Assembly (NCBI RefSeq): GCF_022811725.1 | Contig: NZ_CP094527.1 | Coordinates: 6,634,001 to 6,698,000 of the forward strand | From: Mucilaginibacter sp. SMC90 | GTDB taxonomy: Bacteria > Bacteroidota > Bacteroidia > Sphingobacteriales > Sphingobacteriaceae | Reading direction: 5' to 3' | DNA length: 64,000 nucleotides | Part shown: piece by piece, positions 18,773-28,336 of the stretch | Numbering within the stretch: the stretch's first letter is position 1 | Layout of the letters: every line of letters begins with the position of its first letter | The notes under the pieces: generated by a model | Told to the model about the DNA's origin: nothing | Databases searched by the model: none | The model's input: the letters and a program-made list of their open reading frames with translations, nothing else | Program-made: the position numbers and the translations under genes

Positions 18773-19876
18773 TTAGGACTTCATTATATCGTTAAAATGT
18801 TCGGCATACTGATCAACTATTCTATCCCAGTTATAAACATTCGAAATTTCCAGACGATTATTGTTAATAAACGCTTGGTAGTCTATTTTTTTTTTATCTC
18901 TGGCATTAGTTAAAACCCGGGCCACATCTTTATCGTCAGAAAAATAAAGTGCGTTTTCGCCAAGGATATACCTGTTGAAATCGTTGTCGTTTGCGCAAAT
19001 CAAACTATTAGACGCCATTGCTTCAAGCAATGACGGATTAGTTCCGCCAACTGTATGACCATGAAAATAAATGTTCGAAAAATATCTGATGTTGTTTAAG
19101 GCATTCAAATCGTAAACGCCACCAACAAATCTGATATTAGGCCTAGCACTAAATTTCTGCTTCAAAAAATTGCCAAATGGTGTATCATGTTTACCAATAA
19201 CTAAAAAGGGCTCTTCATTTCCTGATAATACAACGCCATCTAAAATAGTTTCGATACTATTCTCTGGTTCAAGCCTGGCAATCAATAGGTTATACTCATG
19301 TGGAAGGATATTGTAAGCCGTTAAAACTGATTCATCAGGATTGTTGAACACTTCCGCGCCGTAAGGAATAAATACGGAATCTTTTTGATACTTAGCCTTA
19401 AGGTATTTTTGGATGCCTATAGAATCAGATATCAGGTGATCGCTATATTTAACGCCAAGTTTTTCGGCATAAAGGAGGAAGCTCCGTACCCGTCCGGTGT
19501 ATTTGGTTCTCTTCCATTCCAGGCCATCCATATTGGTGGTTACAATAGAATGCTTACGCGGAAACAACCAGCCCCAAATCGAGCTGCTTGTGTAACCTAA
19601 TTGTAGAATGATATCACATTTTCTATGTCGTAAATCTCTAATGCAATTAAGATCGTATATAAACTGTCCGACAGTACCTAACTTGAATTCAGGATCGTAA
19701 CAGTGAACTATTTGAACGTTAGACCAGTTGTTATCCTGATAGGGGTGATTATGCGAATTATAAACTAAAACTTCGTAGCCACGCTTAACTAACCCTAACG
19801 CTAAAAATTCCGCGCATTGTTCAAATCCACCATAATTATTGGGTATTCCTCGAGTTCCCAGAATTGCAATACGCAT
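18773..19876 (-). CDS. glycosyltransferase with DUF1972 domain, rhamnosyltransferase-like (WchF/Cps2T type)
   Basis: A 367-residue GT-B transferase. The opening 'LGTRGIPNNYGGFEQCAEFL' (residues 7-26) is the DUF1972 hallmark found in beta-1,4-rhamnosyltransferases such as pneumococcal Cps2T/WchF. 'TTNMDGLEWKRTKY' and 'GGTNPSLLEAMASNSL' (donor-site acidic residue) support the fold. Rhamnose transfer is inference from the family and from the adjacent dTDP-rhamnose genes. It is the first gene of the leftward block that ends with ugd, preceded by a -7 promoter element at 19898-19905. Confidence 0.85.
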   Translation of the reverse strand: MRIAILGTRGIPNNYGGFEQCAEFLALGLVKRGYEVLVYNSHNHPYQDNNWSNVQIVHCYDPEFKLGTVGQFIYDLNCIRDLRHRKCDIILQLGYTSSSIWGWLFPRKHSIVTTNMDGLEWKRTKYTGRVRSFLLYAEKLGVKYSDHLISDSIGIQKYLKAKYQKDSVFIPYGAEVFNNPDESVLTAYNILPHEYNLLIARLEPENSIETILDGVVLSGNEEPFLVIGKHDTPFGNFLKQKFSARPNIRFVGGVYDLNALNNIRYFSNIYFHGHTVGGTNPSLLEAMASNSLICANDNDFNRYILGENALYFSDDKDVARVLTNARDKKKIDYQAFINNNRLEISNVYNWDRIVDQYAEHFNDIMKS

Positions 19877-19897
19877 AATTAATGTTAACTATTTCAA

Positions 19898-19905
19898 CAA
19901 AAGTA
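19898..19905 (-). promoter_or_regulatory. Bacteroidota -7 promoter element of the DUF1972 GT-gmd-fcl-rfbBCDA-ugd operon
   Basis: On the - strand TACTTTTG matches TAnnTTTG and ends 22 bases before the ATG at 19876. The DNA upstream is AT-rich. The divergent beta-helix gene begins 240 bases to the right of this operon's first gene, so the region 19877-20116 should hold both promoters; I could not identify the rightward one. Confidence 0.55.
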
Positions 19906-20116
19906 TATATTTTTTACGAATTCAGAAGTTTTCATATTTTTTTTTTTAAAAAATCTCATTCTTAGGTGCATTAAAATTAAAACGTTACAATTTATCTCAA
20001 AACCGCTTAATTGACCCGGAATTAAAAACAAACAAACAATAATTTTGATTGTAAATAGTTTTTACAAGTAACACTTGACATAATTTTTAAGAAATCTCCA
20101 ATCAAATTTTATAACT

Positions 20117-22534
20117 ATGAAATCATCGCCGCTTCTGATCTATTATTTGGTTTTAATATTTTGCCTTCCGCAAGTGGCCTCGTCAAAAACAATCTACTAC
20201 GTATCCAATGACGGTAGTGACTCAAACGTTGGAACATCGGCTGTAAAGCCCTTCAAAACGATAGACAAAGTAAATAGCTTAACGCTAAACCCTGGCGATG
20301 TTATTTACTTTAAAAAGGGAGATATTTTTGAAGGGCAGTTAGAGATAAGACAATCGGGCACTTCAACAATGCCTATTATCATCGACTCATACGGGACAGG
20401 TAAAAATGCCGTTTTGGAGGCTGCTATTGACGTAAAAAAATGGACTAATCTTAAAGGTAACATTTGGCAGGCAGATTTTAGCAGCAGTGCCGATTCTGTA
20501 ACTACTCTGTTTATTAATTCAGGCAGTATGCCCCTGGGCAGATATCCTAACCTATCTGCAGTAAACCATGGCTATCTTACCATAAAATCACATAACGGGA
20601 AGGTATCAATAGAAAGTGGGTCGCCTATTAACAACAACTGGGAAGGTGCACAATTAGTTGACAGGGCAGCACAATGGTTATTTGACAAATCAACAATTGT
20701 ATCTCAAACCGGCAACACCTTCACAGTTACAGGTAAAACAGCCGACATTAAAGACAACTGGGGGTTTTTTATTCAAAATCACCTATCAGCATTAGATCAG
20801 AATGGAGAATGGTGTTTTGATAGGGGGAGTCATAAAATTTCGGTTTTTTATACTAACGGCAATATTAATAACCAGAATATTAAGGCATCTTTTTATCAAC
20901 ATAATATTTTGTTAGGAAAAAGCAATTATATTACAATACAAAACCTAACATTCAGAGGATCATTAACATCTGCAGTCTACTTAAATTCCTGTACAAACAT
21001 ACAAATACAAAAATCCAATTTCCTTTATTCAGGCGTGGATGCTATTGACGCAATTGGAGGATCGCAGGTAACTATTGACAATAACAATATCAGTGATAGT
21101 TACGGCAACGCCATAAATGTTAATGGCACCGAAAACCTGGTATTAACCAATAATGTAATTAAAAATACAGGTTTGATACCAGGCCGGGGACGACGTGGAA
21201 ACGGCCAGAATATTGCTATAACGTATTCATCTATAAATGGTCCCGCTTTAATTAAACAAAATATTATTGACAGCACAGGCTATAACGGGATAGATTTCAG
21301 ATCGAGCAATGTAACCATTCAAAATAACGTAATATCAAATTTTAACCTCGTTAAGGGCGATGGCGGCGGCATATATACTTGGAACAGGTTAAAAAACTTC
21401 AACTACGTTAATCAAAAGATAATTTCAAATATAATTTTAAAAGCCAGTGGGTCAGACTACGGCACTTACAACATCCCAACAGGGGCATGTGGCATTTATT
21501 TAGATGACTGTTCTCAAAACATTGAGGTTACAGGTAATACTATAGCACACTGTAAAAGTGCCGGTATATATCTGCACGGCACTAATAATGTTGTCGTGCA
21601 GGGAAATACGTCATTTGACAATGGCGAGCAGGTTTTGATTTTTTATAGCAATTGTGACGATATGCACGATAACTCAATATCAAACAATATCTTTTTCAGT
21701 AACAATGTAACCCAGCCGGTTGCAAGATATGAGACAAGAAAAACCGACCTTGCAAATTATGGCACCTTCTCAAACAATTATTATTATCGTAAAAGGGATA
21801 GTTTATCGTCGATAATAATTGGTTACGATTTGAACAGAAGAAGCGGTAAACATTTTGTTTCATTAAATGAATGGAAACAGCTCTTTAATAAAGATGTCAA
21901 TTCACATTCGGGCGATCGAAGAACCATCAAAGCTCAAGGTAGTAAAACACAACAGTTTGCTGCCAATTTATCATCCAGTTTAGTTAAAATCAACGCGATA
22001 AATCTCTCATCCTCAAATATAACCCCAGGCGATAAATTCTCGTATCAAAATCAATCTTATCCATTTAATCCCACTAAAAACAAAACCTATCTCTTATCCT
22101 TTGATGCAGTTAGTTCAGGCAACAACAAAGTTGTTTTTTGCTATTTTGCTGATAACGGAGACACTGATAACCCGGATATGCGTTTAGGAAAGAACAAAGT
22201 ATCAGTGTCTTTATCAAAAGATATACAGCATTTTAGCTTGCCAATATCAAGTGGTAACAAAACGTATAATAAAGTAATATTTTCAACATTAAATGACGGA
22301 GAAAAAATCACAATAACAAACCTTGATATTAAAGAAGATAATGCCGCTCAGGATGATAGCAGTCAGCAGGATGATAGCAAGGCCCGATTTGAATATAATT
22401 CAACTGCTGCCAACAAGACCATTAATTTAGGAAATAGCCAATATAAAGATTTAAAGAATAATGTTTACCGAGGAAGCCTGATTTTAAAACCATTTGAATC
22501 GGTTGTGTTATTACCTGCAGACAATGGTAATTGA
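20117..22534 (+). CDS. secreted right-handed parallel beta-helix protein, possible polysaccharide lyase or hydrolase
   Basis: An 805-residue exported protein. A signal peptide covers about residues 1-23 (hydrophobic core LIYYLVLIFCLPQVA). 'YYVSNDGSDSNVGTSAVKPF' is the usual opening of DUF1565/pectate-lyase-like beta-helix proteins. Between about 265 and 530 many short Asn-rich repeats ('VTIDNNNISDS', 'NVTIQNNVISNF') mark helix coils. The C-terminal third looks like beta-sandwich domains. No catalytic site can be assigned from sequence alone. It is the only + strand gene in the polysaccharide locus, which suggests a polymer-modifying role with separate control. Confidence 0.82.
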   Translation: MKSSPLLIYYLVLIFCLPQVASSKTIYYVSNDGSDSNVGTSAVKPFKTIDKVNSLTLNPGDVIYFKKGDIFEGQLEIRQSGTSTMPIIIDSYGTGKNAVLEAAIDVKKWTNLKGNIWQADFSSSADSVTTLFINSGSMPLGRYPNLSAVNHGYLTIKSHNGKVSIESGSPINNNWEGAQLVDRAAQWLFDKSTIVSQTGNTFTVTGKTADIKDNWGFFIQNHLSALDQNGEWCFDRGSHKISVFYTNGNINNQNIKASFYQHNILLGKSNYITIQNLTFRGSLTSAVYLNSCTNIQIQKSNFLYSGVDAIDAIGGSQVTIDNNNISDSYGNAINVNGTENLVLTNNVIKNTGLIPGRGRRGNGQNIAITYSSINGPALIKQNIIDSTGYNGIDFRSSNVTIQNNVISNFNLVKGDGGGIYTWNRLKNFNYVNQKIISNIILKASGSDYGTYNIPTGACGIYLDDCSQNIEVTGNTIAHCKSAGIYLHGTNNVVVQGNTSFDNGEQVLIFYSNCDDMHDNSISNNIFFSNNVTQPVARYETRKTDLANYGTFSNNYYYRKRDSLSSIIIGYDLNRRSGKHFVSLNEWKQLFNKDVNSHSGDRRTIKAQGSKTQQFAANLSSSLVKINAINLSSSNITPGDKFSYQNQSYPFNPTKNKTYLLSFDAVSSGNNKVVFCYFADNGDTDNPDMRLGKNKVSVSLSKDIQHFSLPISSGNKTYNKVIFSTLNDGEKITITNLDIKEDNAAQDDSSQQDDSKARFEYNSTAANKTINLGNSQYKDLKNNVYRGSLILKPFESVVLLPADNGN

Positions 22535-22542
22535 GTTTCTGC

Positions 22543-22594
22543 ATATCTTATAAAAAAACCGGTTAAGTACTTAACCGGTTTTTTTATAAGATAT
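22543..22594. terminator. perfect 52-bp palindrome, bidirectional terminator
   Basis: Two exact 26-base arms meet with no spacer. The core AACCGGTT half-sites are flanked by seven As on one side and seven Ts on the other. It therefore reads as stem plus T-run on both strands. It lies 9 bases after the beta-helix stop and 131 bases downstream of the - strand glycosyltransferase end, so it would insulate these convergent transcripts. Confidence 0.92.
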
Positions 22595-22724
22595 AGCGAC
22601 CCAACCTTATTTGGCTCGCTTACCTGATCATTAATTTAGGGCCTTCTATGCCCTATGTTTTATCTTAATAAAGTAGTTTACTTATAGCCTGTTATGGATA
22701 TTTACGACATTTTTGGTGTAAATA

Positions 22725-23552
22725 TTAAATGGTCAAACGTCTTATGGTGAAGTATATTTTATAGTACACAAACGACCAAATGTTTACTTTGAAGCTTAAA
22801 TTATTTATAAGGTCATTATAAATTTTAAATTGCTTTGATGGTACCAACAACTTCTTATAAAAGTATTTAAACCCTACCCTATTGGCACCTACTGTATTAG
22901 AACCATGTTGCCTGTATAATATTGTTGGGATAGGAAGGTATTTTATCAGGCCGTAGTGAGCAATATTAATAGCGATCCATTGATCATGTACAACATTTGA
23001 AGAATGAAATGGCAGAATAACAGCCTTCGATTCTTGGTTTATCATCATTGTACAACCGGCAACAACGTTCAGCGACAGGATTTTTATTGGATTACTTGCT
23101 ACCTCCGGAAAAAGCTTCTGGCTGTCAATAAACGATTGATTGATGATATTTAAATCAGTATCAACCTCCTTAAGATCTGTAAAAACCATTAACGGGATGT
23201 TTCCCGAAACGGCCTCAAGTTCTTTCATAGTTTCAATACAGATCTCAATTTTATTAGGCAACCACACATCGTCCTGATCACACAACATGAAATATTTAGC
23301 GGTTGCTTTCTGAATAAGGAACTCAAACGAGAAAGTTGCACCCCGGTGTGCTACCTCGTCTTCTACGATACTTATTTGCTGCGGATACTTTAAGATATAC
23401 TCTTTCAAAATATCTAACGTATCGTCGGTTGACCCGTCGTCTCTGACAAGCAAGGCAAAATTCTTATAACTTTGCCTGAAAATAGAGTCCAGCTGTTCGC
23501 GAAGGAAACGGCCCCCATTATACGTTGCTAATAATATTTCAATTTTATCCAT
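22725..23552 (-). CDS. GT2-family glycosyltransferase, rhamnosyltransferase-like
   Basis: A 275-residue GT-A enzyme. It opens 'ILLATYNGGRFLREQLDSI', followed by 'RDDGSTDDT' and the metal-binding 'LCDQDDVWLPNKI' (about residues 92-104), as in bacterial rhamnosyltransferases and dTDP-sugar transferases. 'GCTMMINQES' and 'HDQWIAI' (catalytic-base region) follow. The C-terminus is basic and may contact the membrane. It is the last gene of the long leftward Wza-to-GT block; its start lies 6 bases after the preceding gene's stop. Confidence 0.88.
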   Translation of the reverse strand: MDKIEILLATYNGGRFLREQLDSIFRQSYKNFALLVRDDGSTDDTLDILKEYILKYPQQISIVEDEVAHRGATFSFEFLIQKATAKYFMLCDQDDVWLPNKIEICIETMKELEAVSGNIPLMVFTDLKEVDTDLNIINQSFIDSQKLFPEVASNPIKILSLNVVAGCTMMINQESKAVILPFHSSNVVHDQWIAINIAHYGLIKYLPIPTILYRQHGSNTVGANRVGFKYFYKKLLVPSKQFKIYNDLINNLSFKVNIWSFVYYKIYFTIRRLTI

Positions 23553-23558
23553 TTTATC

Positions 23559-24308
23559 TTATTTATAAATAATCCCTTTAAGGAAGATTATTACCTGGTA
23601 ATAAACGTTAAAATATATTCTTTCGATTTTATGACTAAAGCTTATTCCCCAATATTTGTTTTTTATATCGTAGCTTTCTTTCATCGATTTTGATATTAAC
23701 CGATTACTAACTCCTCCATATCGCATTGAAGCTATCGTATGATTGGTAAATTTAAATTTAACACCCCCCATAAAGCATCTTACAACAAAATCGTAATCCA
23801 TTAAAACTTTATACTCCAAAGCATACACGCCAATTTTGTCATAAATGGCTTTTGGAACAAACGTACCCGGGTGCCAGATGGTCATCTGTTTTCTTAAACC
23901 ATCCAGGCTGCTTGCTTTAATGTTATACTTTGTTTCGCTGTTATATAACTTGACATTACCACTAATGATGGTATTGTCATCAGTATACAAATTTACAATC
24001 TTTTCTATAGCATCAGGTTCATACCAATCATCTGCATTGATAATACCTACTAATTGGCCGGTAGCAAGAGCAATCCCTTTATTAAAGGCATCAGAAATCC
24101 CCTTATCTTTCTCGGATATGAACTTTGCTATTTTGTTACCAAATTTCTTAACTATACTACATGTATTATCTGTAGAGCCCCCATCTACAATTATATATTC
24201 AATAAACTCGTAAGATTGAGCTAAGACACTATTAATTGTGTCTTCTATATACTTTTCTCCATTATATACAATCGTTATAATAGAAACTAATGGTGTTTTA
24301 GTATGCAT
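23559..24308 (-). CDS. GT2-family glycosyltransferase (WcaA-like)
   Basis: A 249-residue GT-A transferase. It begins 'VSIITIVYNGEKYIEDTINS', then 'VDGGSTDNT', 'KDKGISDAFNKGIALATG' and 'INADDWYEPDAI' with the DxD-type acidic pair (about residues 96-97). 'HPGTFVPKAIYDKIG' is usual in this subgroup. It is 6 bases upstream of the next GT2 gene. A 177-base gap separates it from the polymerase gene on its other side. Specificity is not predictable from sequence. Confidence 0.88.
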   Translation of the reverse strand: MHTKTPLVSIITIVYNGEKYIEDTINSVLAQSYEFIEYIIVDGGSTDNTCSIVKKFGNKIAKFISEKDKGISDAFNKGIALATGQLVGIINADDWYEPDAIEKIVNLYTDDNTIISGNVKLYNSETKYNIKASSLDGLRKQMTIWHPGTFVPKAIYDKIGVYALEYKVLMDYDFVVRCFMGGVKFKFTNHTIASMRYGGVSNRLISKSMKESYDIKNKYWGISFSHKIERIYFNVYYQVIIFLKGIIYK

Positions 24309-24485
24309 TTAATAAACCGATTTTTTGCGAACAAATAGATAGATATAGTTAATGACCGTTAAACCCCTGTTAAAATGTGCCTGAACAGATTTTAGCTCTT
24401 TTTTTGCGAAGTTATTTTAATCTTATACCTGTATCCGTTTAACTATTATATTTAATACCTATTAACCAAAATCTAAGCTATTATT

Positions 24486-25826
24486 TTAAACGTTCACTCC
24501 TTGTAAAGCAACTTTAGGAGCATTGTCGAAGGATAATTTGTATGACTCGTTTAGCCCCAAGCCAATTATCATCCACCAATAATATAAATAAGTTGTGCCA
24601 AAGATATTTATAGACACAAAGCCAGCGAAAATAGAGGCTATAGTTACGGCCACGGTGAAATGCGAAAATAAATTACTTTTCATTTTCACTTTATCGTGGC
24701 GAATTAGCTTGGAAGACGTTGAAGCCAATGCTATCAGTAAAGCGACACCAAATAGCCCTAACTCATACCCTGTGTTAAGCCAAGCGCTTTCCACAAAAAA
24801 CTCAAACTTATAACGGTTATCTGTTGTGCCTACTCCATGACCAAATGGTTCGCTCAAATCTTTAGTTATACCTCGGCTAAAACTACCACTTCGGGCTGCA
24901 GCGCTGGCTTCCTTTCCACTAAATGAATTGGCAATAATTTCCGATGCTTTTGGAACCACCGCAATTACAACAAATACCGTTACGAAAAAGGCAAATACAG
25001 TTAAAAAAAGATATGATGGTTTTATTTTGGTTTTGTTAGATATCAAAAGAGAGATAACCCCAACCATAACAATAGCCCAGCCGGTTCTGGAAAAGGATAG
25101 CAAAATGCAAAATAGTGCTAAAATCAAATTGGTAACAGCAAAAACCCTCGACTTTTTTGTAAAGGTGATTAAATTATCTTTCGACAAAAATGCTGAAGCG
25201 ATAAGCAAAATCACGTAGGCGCAGTACACCCCTAAATCGTTAGGGCCTGTAAATAAACCTGCCATCCTCTCGAAACCCATGATCCTGAAAGATTCTGTAC
25301 TATATTGGATGTAACCGTTTTCGTCAATAAAATCAATACTTCCCTTTAACGTAGAGATAGCTACGTTAAAGAAGAATTGCTGCAGTATGCAGCCGAAAAA
25401 CGACAAAAGTGCCCCGGCCAAAAAACAATAAAATAAGTTTTTATAAAACTTAGGTTCAAAAACTGAGATAGACGCCCCGATAAAAAGTAAAATAGGGAAT
25501 ATATAATTCCTTAAAGCAGGTAATGCTGAGGATAAGCTTGGGTTTATAAAAAAGTAAAATAATACTACAAAAAAAAACGGTATCAGCCACAAAATGAGCT
25601 TCTTTTTAAGATTTAAGCGCTTTCCGATTATAAGCTTGAAAATTAAGCTCAAAATAACCATCTCCTTCCAGGAAGAAAACAGATCGCCGCCACCGGCCAA
25701 ATGATCCAACGCTCCTTTTATAAAACTATGAAAAGGTAAAAGAATGGCCAGCAGATAAAAAATATATTCCTTTCTGCTAATTAGCGCAATGCCTACTATT
25801 AATGCTAATAATACTACCTGACCCAT
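24486..25826 (-). CDS. O-antigen polymerase/ligase family membrane protein (Wzy-like)
   Basis: A 446-residue protein with about ten to twelve hydrophobic helices, for example near residues 2-30, 55-80 and 210-300. 'ILLSFSRTGWAIVMVGVISL' (about residues 235-254) is the cytoplasmic-membrane motif of the O-antigen ligase/Wzy superfamily. The soluble loop 'EPFGHGVGTTDNRYKFEFF' is where the catalytic periplasmic loop lies in relatives. Beside a Wzx flippase and five transferases, polymerase (Wzy) is more likely than ligase, but the superfamily does not separate the two by sequence. Confidence 0.8.
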   Translation of the reverse strand: MGQVVLLALIVGIALISRKEYIFYLLAILLPFHSFIKGALDHLAGGGDLFSSWKEMVILSLIFKLIIGKRLNLKKKLILWLIPFFFVVLFYFFINPSLSSALPALRNYIFPILLFIGASISVFEPKFYKNLFYCFLAGALLSFFGCILQQFFFNVAISTLKGSIDFIDENGYIQYSTESFRIMGFERMAGLFTGPNDLGVYCAYVILLIASAFLSKDNLITFTKKSRVFAVTNLILALFCILLSFSRTGWAIVMVGVISLLISNKTKIKPSYLFLTVFAFFVTVFVVIAVVPKASEIIANSFSGKEASAAARSGSFSRGITKDLSEPFGHGVGTTDNRYKFEFFVESAWLNTGYELGLFGVALLIALASTSSKLIRHDKVKMKSNLFSHFTVAVTIASIFAGFVSINIFGTTYLYYWWMIIGLGLNESYKLSFDNAPKVALQGVNV

Positions 25827-25884
25827 TCGTTCAATAATCTGCTATCCATTTTATAAAATAATCATCATTTACCGATGTTTATTA

Positions 25885-26868
25885 TCATTTAGATAACTTT
25901 CTGTAAATATCTCTTAATTTGTAAAAAATACCGGCTTTTTTCAAAAATACGATAATTTTAATTTTGAAATTAAACAAAGCTGTTTTTACCAAAGGATTAT
26001 TCTCATGATAAAACGTGTCAATCGCTTTTCGTGCCACAAAATTCTCAACAATAGGCTGCTTTTTTACCTCAATATAATCTGCAATTTCATTCACATAAAT
26101 ATCCTTACCTGCACTATGAACCCCAGAATTATCATATCCGATATTTAAAACCAACGACTTTCTCGGGAATAATGAAAAGCCATTTTGAAACAACCATGAC
26201 GCATACCACTTAACAGCCCATGTATATATGGTTTTCTTTTTATTTAAAACCAACTGGTTATAATAGTCGGCATGTCCTTCTATATTAAATTTTTTAATAG
26301 CCGCTCTATAGTTTAGTTTACTTAAATGATCATCAACATTAGGATTATAAAACTTCCAAGCCCTTGCCCAGGTAGCCCAACCCCAGCAAGAAAATGTATT
26401 TATAAAAAAAGTATCGCCCTTTTGTTCGTCATTTATTTTGGCTGGATATAGATAGCCGCTTATGTGCATCACCTTTTCCTCCTGTTCATATACAGTGAGC
26501 GCATCGTTCATGTATTTTAAAAACCCTTTGGTAGTTACTATATCATCTTCCAGAACGATAACTTTCCCATGCTCATTAACAACTCTCGAAACGCCTTCTA
26601 CAATTGAATCAGCAAGCCCTTTATTAACTTCCGCTTCGATGATCACAACCTCCTTACACCATTGTTTTTGCTTAATAACCTTCCTGGTTTCTTCGATCGC
26701 TTTTACAGTTTCAGGGGTGCTTTGAGCCTTTGGCCCATCGGCGTAAATATAAAGCTTGCTATCGGCGGCATAATCGTTCAGATTTAGTGCTTCAAGAGTT
26801 TTTAAACTATGCGCCGGCCTGTTGTAAACAAACAATACTATAGGTGCAAATGACTTTATCTCTTCCAT
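25885..26868 (-). CDS. GT-A glycosyltransferase (sugar transferase with LEDD motif, GNT-I-like)
   Basis: A 327-residue transferase. 'APIVLFVYNRPAHSLKTLEA' opens the fold, 'IYADGPKAQ' and 'VNKGLADSIVEGVSRV' follow, and 'IVLEDDIVTTKGFLKYMN' (LEDD at about residues 105-108) is the metal-binding site. 'SCWGWATWARAWKF' is a strong marker of this bacterial subgroup, which is distantly related to N-acetylglucosaminyltransferase I. Donor unknown. Its start overlaps the end of the flippase gene by 13 bases, so they are coupled. Confidence 0.85.
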   Translation of the reverse strand: MEEIKSFAPIVLFVYNRPAHSLKTLEALNLNDYAADSKLYIYADGPKAQSTPETVKAIEETRKVIKQKQWCKEVVIIEAEVNKGLADSIVEGVSRVVNEHGKVIVLEDDIVTTKGFLKYMNDALTVYEQEEKVMHISGYLYPAKINDEQKGDTFFINTFSCWGWATWARAWKFYNPNVDDHLSKLNYRAAIKKFNIEGHADYYNQLVLNKKKTIYTWAVKWYASWLFQNGFSLFPRKSLVLNIGYDNSGVHSAGKDIYVNEIADYIEVKKQPIVENFVARKAIDTFYHENNPLVKTALFNFKIKIIVFLKKAGIFYKLRDIYRKLSK

Positions 26869-28301
26869 ATCTTTTTTGAAGCTATTTGATATAATTTTGA
26901 AAGTTCTGCAGAGGCATCAAATCCAATATATATTGTCAATATGGCTAAAAACACAACTTTGAAGATTTGAAGTTCAAAGTAAATTGAAAACCATAGCGCC
27001 AAGGATATCAAAATTTTGGGGATCCAAAATTTATATACCCTAAGTTTATTAAAATTCAAAGCCTTGATGTAACTGTAGTACAACTGAAACGTTAAAACGA
27101 ATAAGATAAAAGAAAATGAATAGTAAGCGGCAATTGCCTTTAACGATATCAATCCTCCCAAAATAATTGCGCCAACTAAAAAAACAGCCGAAACCCATCC
27201 CGATACCATAAACTCGCGTTCTTTTTCTTTAAGTACAAGTAACGACCCAACAGTAGAAAGCAAAGTTTGTGTGTAGATAAGCAAGCCGAAATATGGCAGA
27301 AGTGTTGCAACTTGCAACCAGGCCTTTCCCCATAAAACATTAACTAAATTTTCAGGGAATAAAATGAATGTTACAACCAATAAGTAACTTAAAAAAGTTA
27401 TTACAGTTAATACAAAGTAATATTCTTTTTCAATATCCCCCCCCTCAGATTTAAGTTTCTTTAAGCTGGGAAACAGAATACTATTGAAAATTCCGCTAAT
27501 AAGATTTAAAGGTAAAGTTAATAAAGAGTAAGCCCTGTTGTATATACCTAACTCCTGAGCACCATACCACTTTCCAACAACCATATTATCGGCGTTTCGC
27601 GACCAATAATTAACCGAATTAAATCCAATAACGCTGCCTATTAACTTTCTTGTATGCTTAAAAACAACAATGAAATAGCTATAAGGATAAATTTTGAAGC
27701 CGAGTTTTACTTCCCTTTCGTAAAGTACGGCTGTAATTAATGCGGTGGTAACTTGTGGGACAATCAGCGACCAATAACTAAATTTTAGCCAAGCCATGAT
27801 AATTGTTATTATCACCGATTGAACCATACATATCAACGTTACTTTTCCGATAAAACCAAACTTCAGTTGCTTTGACAAAACAGCGCCTTGTGCTAGGCTT
27901 AAACTTCTTAGGATAAAAGTAAATCCAAGTACGATTGTTGGTTTAGTTAAAAGCGGATTATGATAGAATACAGCTATCGGATAGGCTAAAAGCAGGGTAA
28001 TTATAAATAATATCCCGCCTAAAACCCAGGCTAAATTGGTAAGCACCCGTTGGTAAGTACGCCCAAAATCGCTCCGAATTAGAGCGTAAGACAATCCACC
28101 ATCAGAAAAGACTAATATGAAGCCCGTAAACACAGTAATAAGCCCAACTAAACCATAACTTGATGGCGTCAACAGTCTCGACACGATTGTTGACGCAGCA
28201 AAATTTATGATTTGGGATGCATAAATGTAACCTCCTGAAATTAAAATATTCTTTAATAATCCTTTTTTAAAATTCGCCACTGCTATTTTGTTGTTGGGCA
28301 A
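26856..28301 (-). CDS. lipid-linked oligosaccharide flippase (Wzx, PST/MOP family)
   Basis: A 481-residue polytopic membrane protein with about 12-14 helices. Near the N-terminus 'SGGYIYASQIINFAASTIVS' and 'RLLTPSSYGLVGLITVFTGF' match the polysaccharide transporter family. 'NYWSRNADNMVVGKWYGAQ' and 'LGIYNRAYSL' are WzxC-type hallmarks. It would flip undecaprenyl-linked repeat units to the periplasm for Wzy. There is no usable ATG: the frame begins at a TTG at 28301, right after an in-frame stop, with a GTG (codon 8) as the alternative. Confidence 0.9.
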   Translation of the reverse strand: MPNNKIAVANFKKGLLKNILISGGYIYASQIINFAASTIVSRLLTPSSYGLVGLITVFTGFILVFSDGGLSYALIRSDFGRTYQRVLTNLAWVLGGILFIITLLLAYPIAVFYHNPLLTKPTIVLGFTFILRSLSLAQGAVLSKQLKFGFIGKVTLICMVQSVIITIIMAWLKFSYWSLIVPQVTTALITAVLYEREVKLGFKIYPYSYFIVVFKHTRKLIGSVIGFNSVNYWSRNADNMVVGKWYGAQELGIYNRAYSLLTLPLNLISGIFNSILFPSLKKLKSEGGDIEKEYYFVLTVITFLSYLLVVTFILFPENLVNVLWGKAWLQVATLLPYFGLLIYTQTLLSTVGSLLVLKEKEREFMVSGWVSAVFLVGAIILGGLISLKAIAAYYSFSFILFVLTFQLYYSYIKALNFNKLRVYKFWIPKILISLALWFSIYFELQIFKVVFLAILTIYIGFDASAELSKLYQIASKKIWKR

Positions 28302-28336
28302 CCACCTTTTTACTTGTCATTAATATCACCCTGTTA

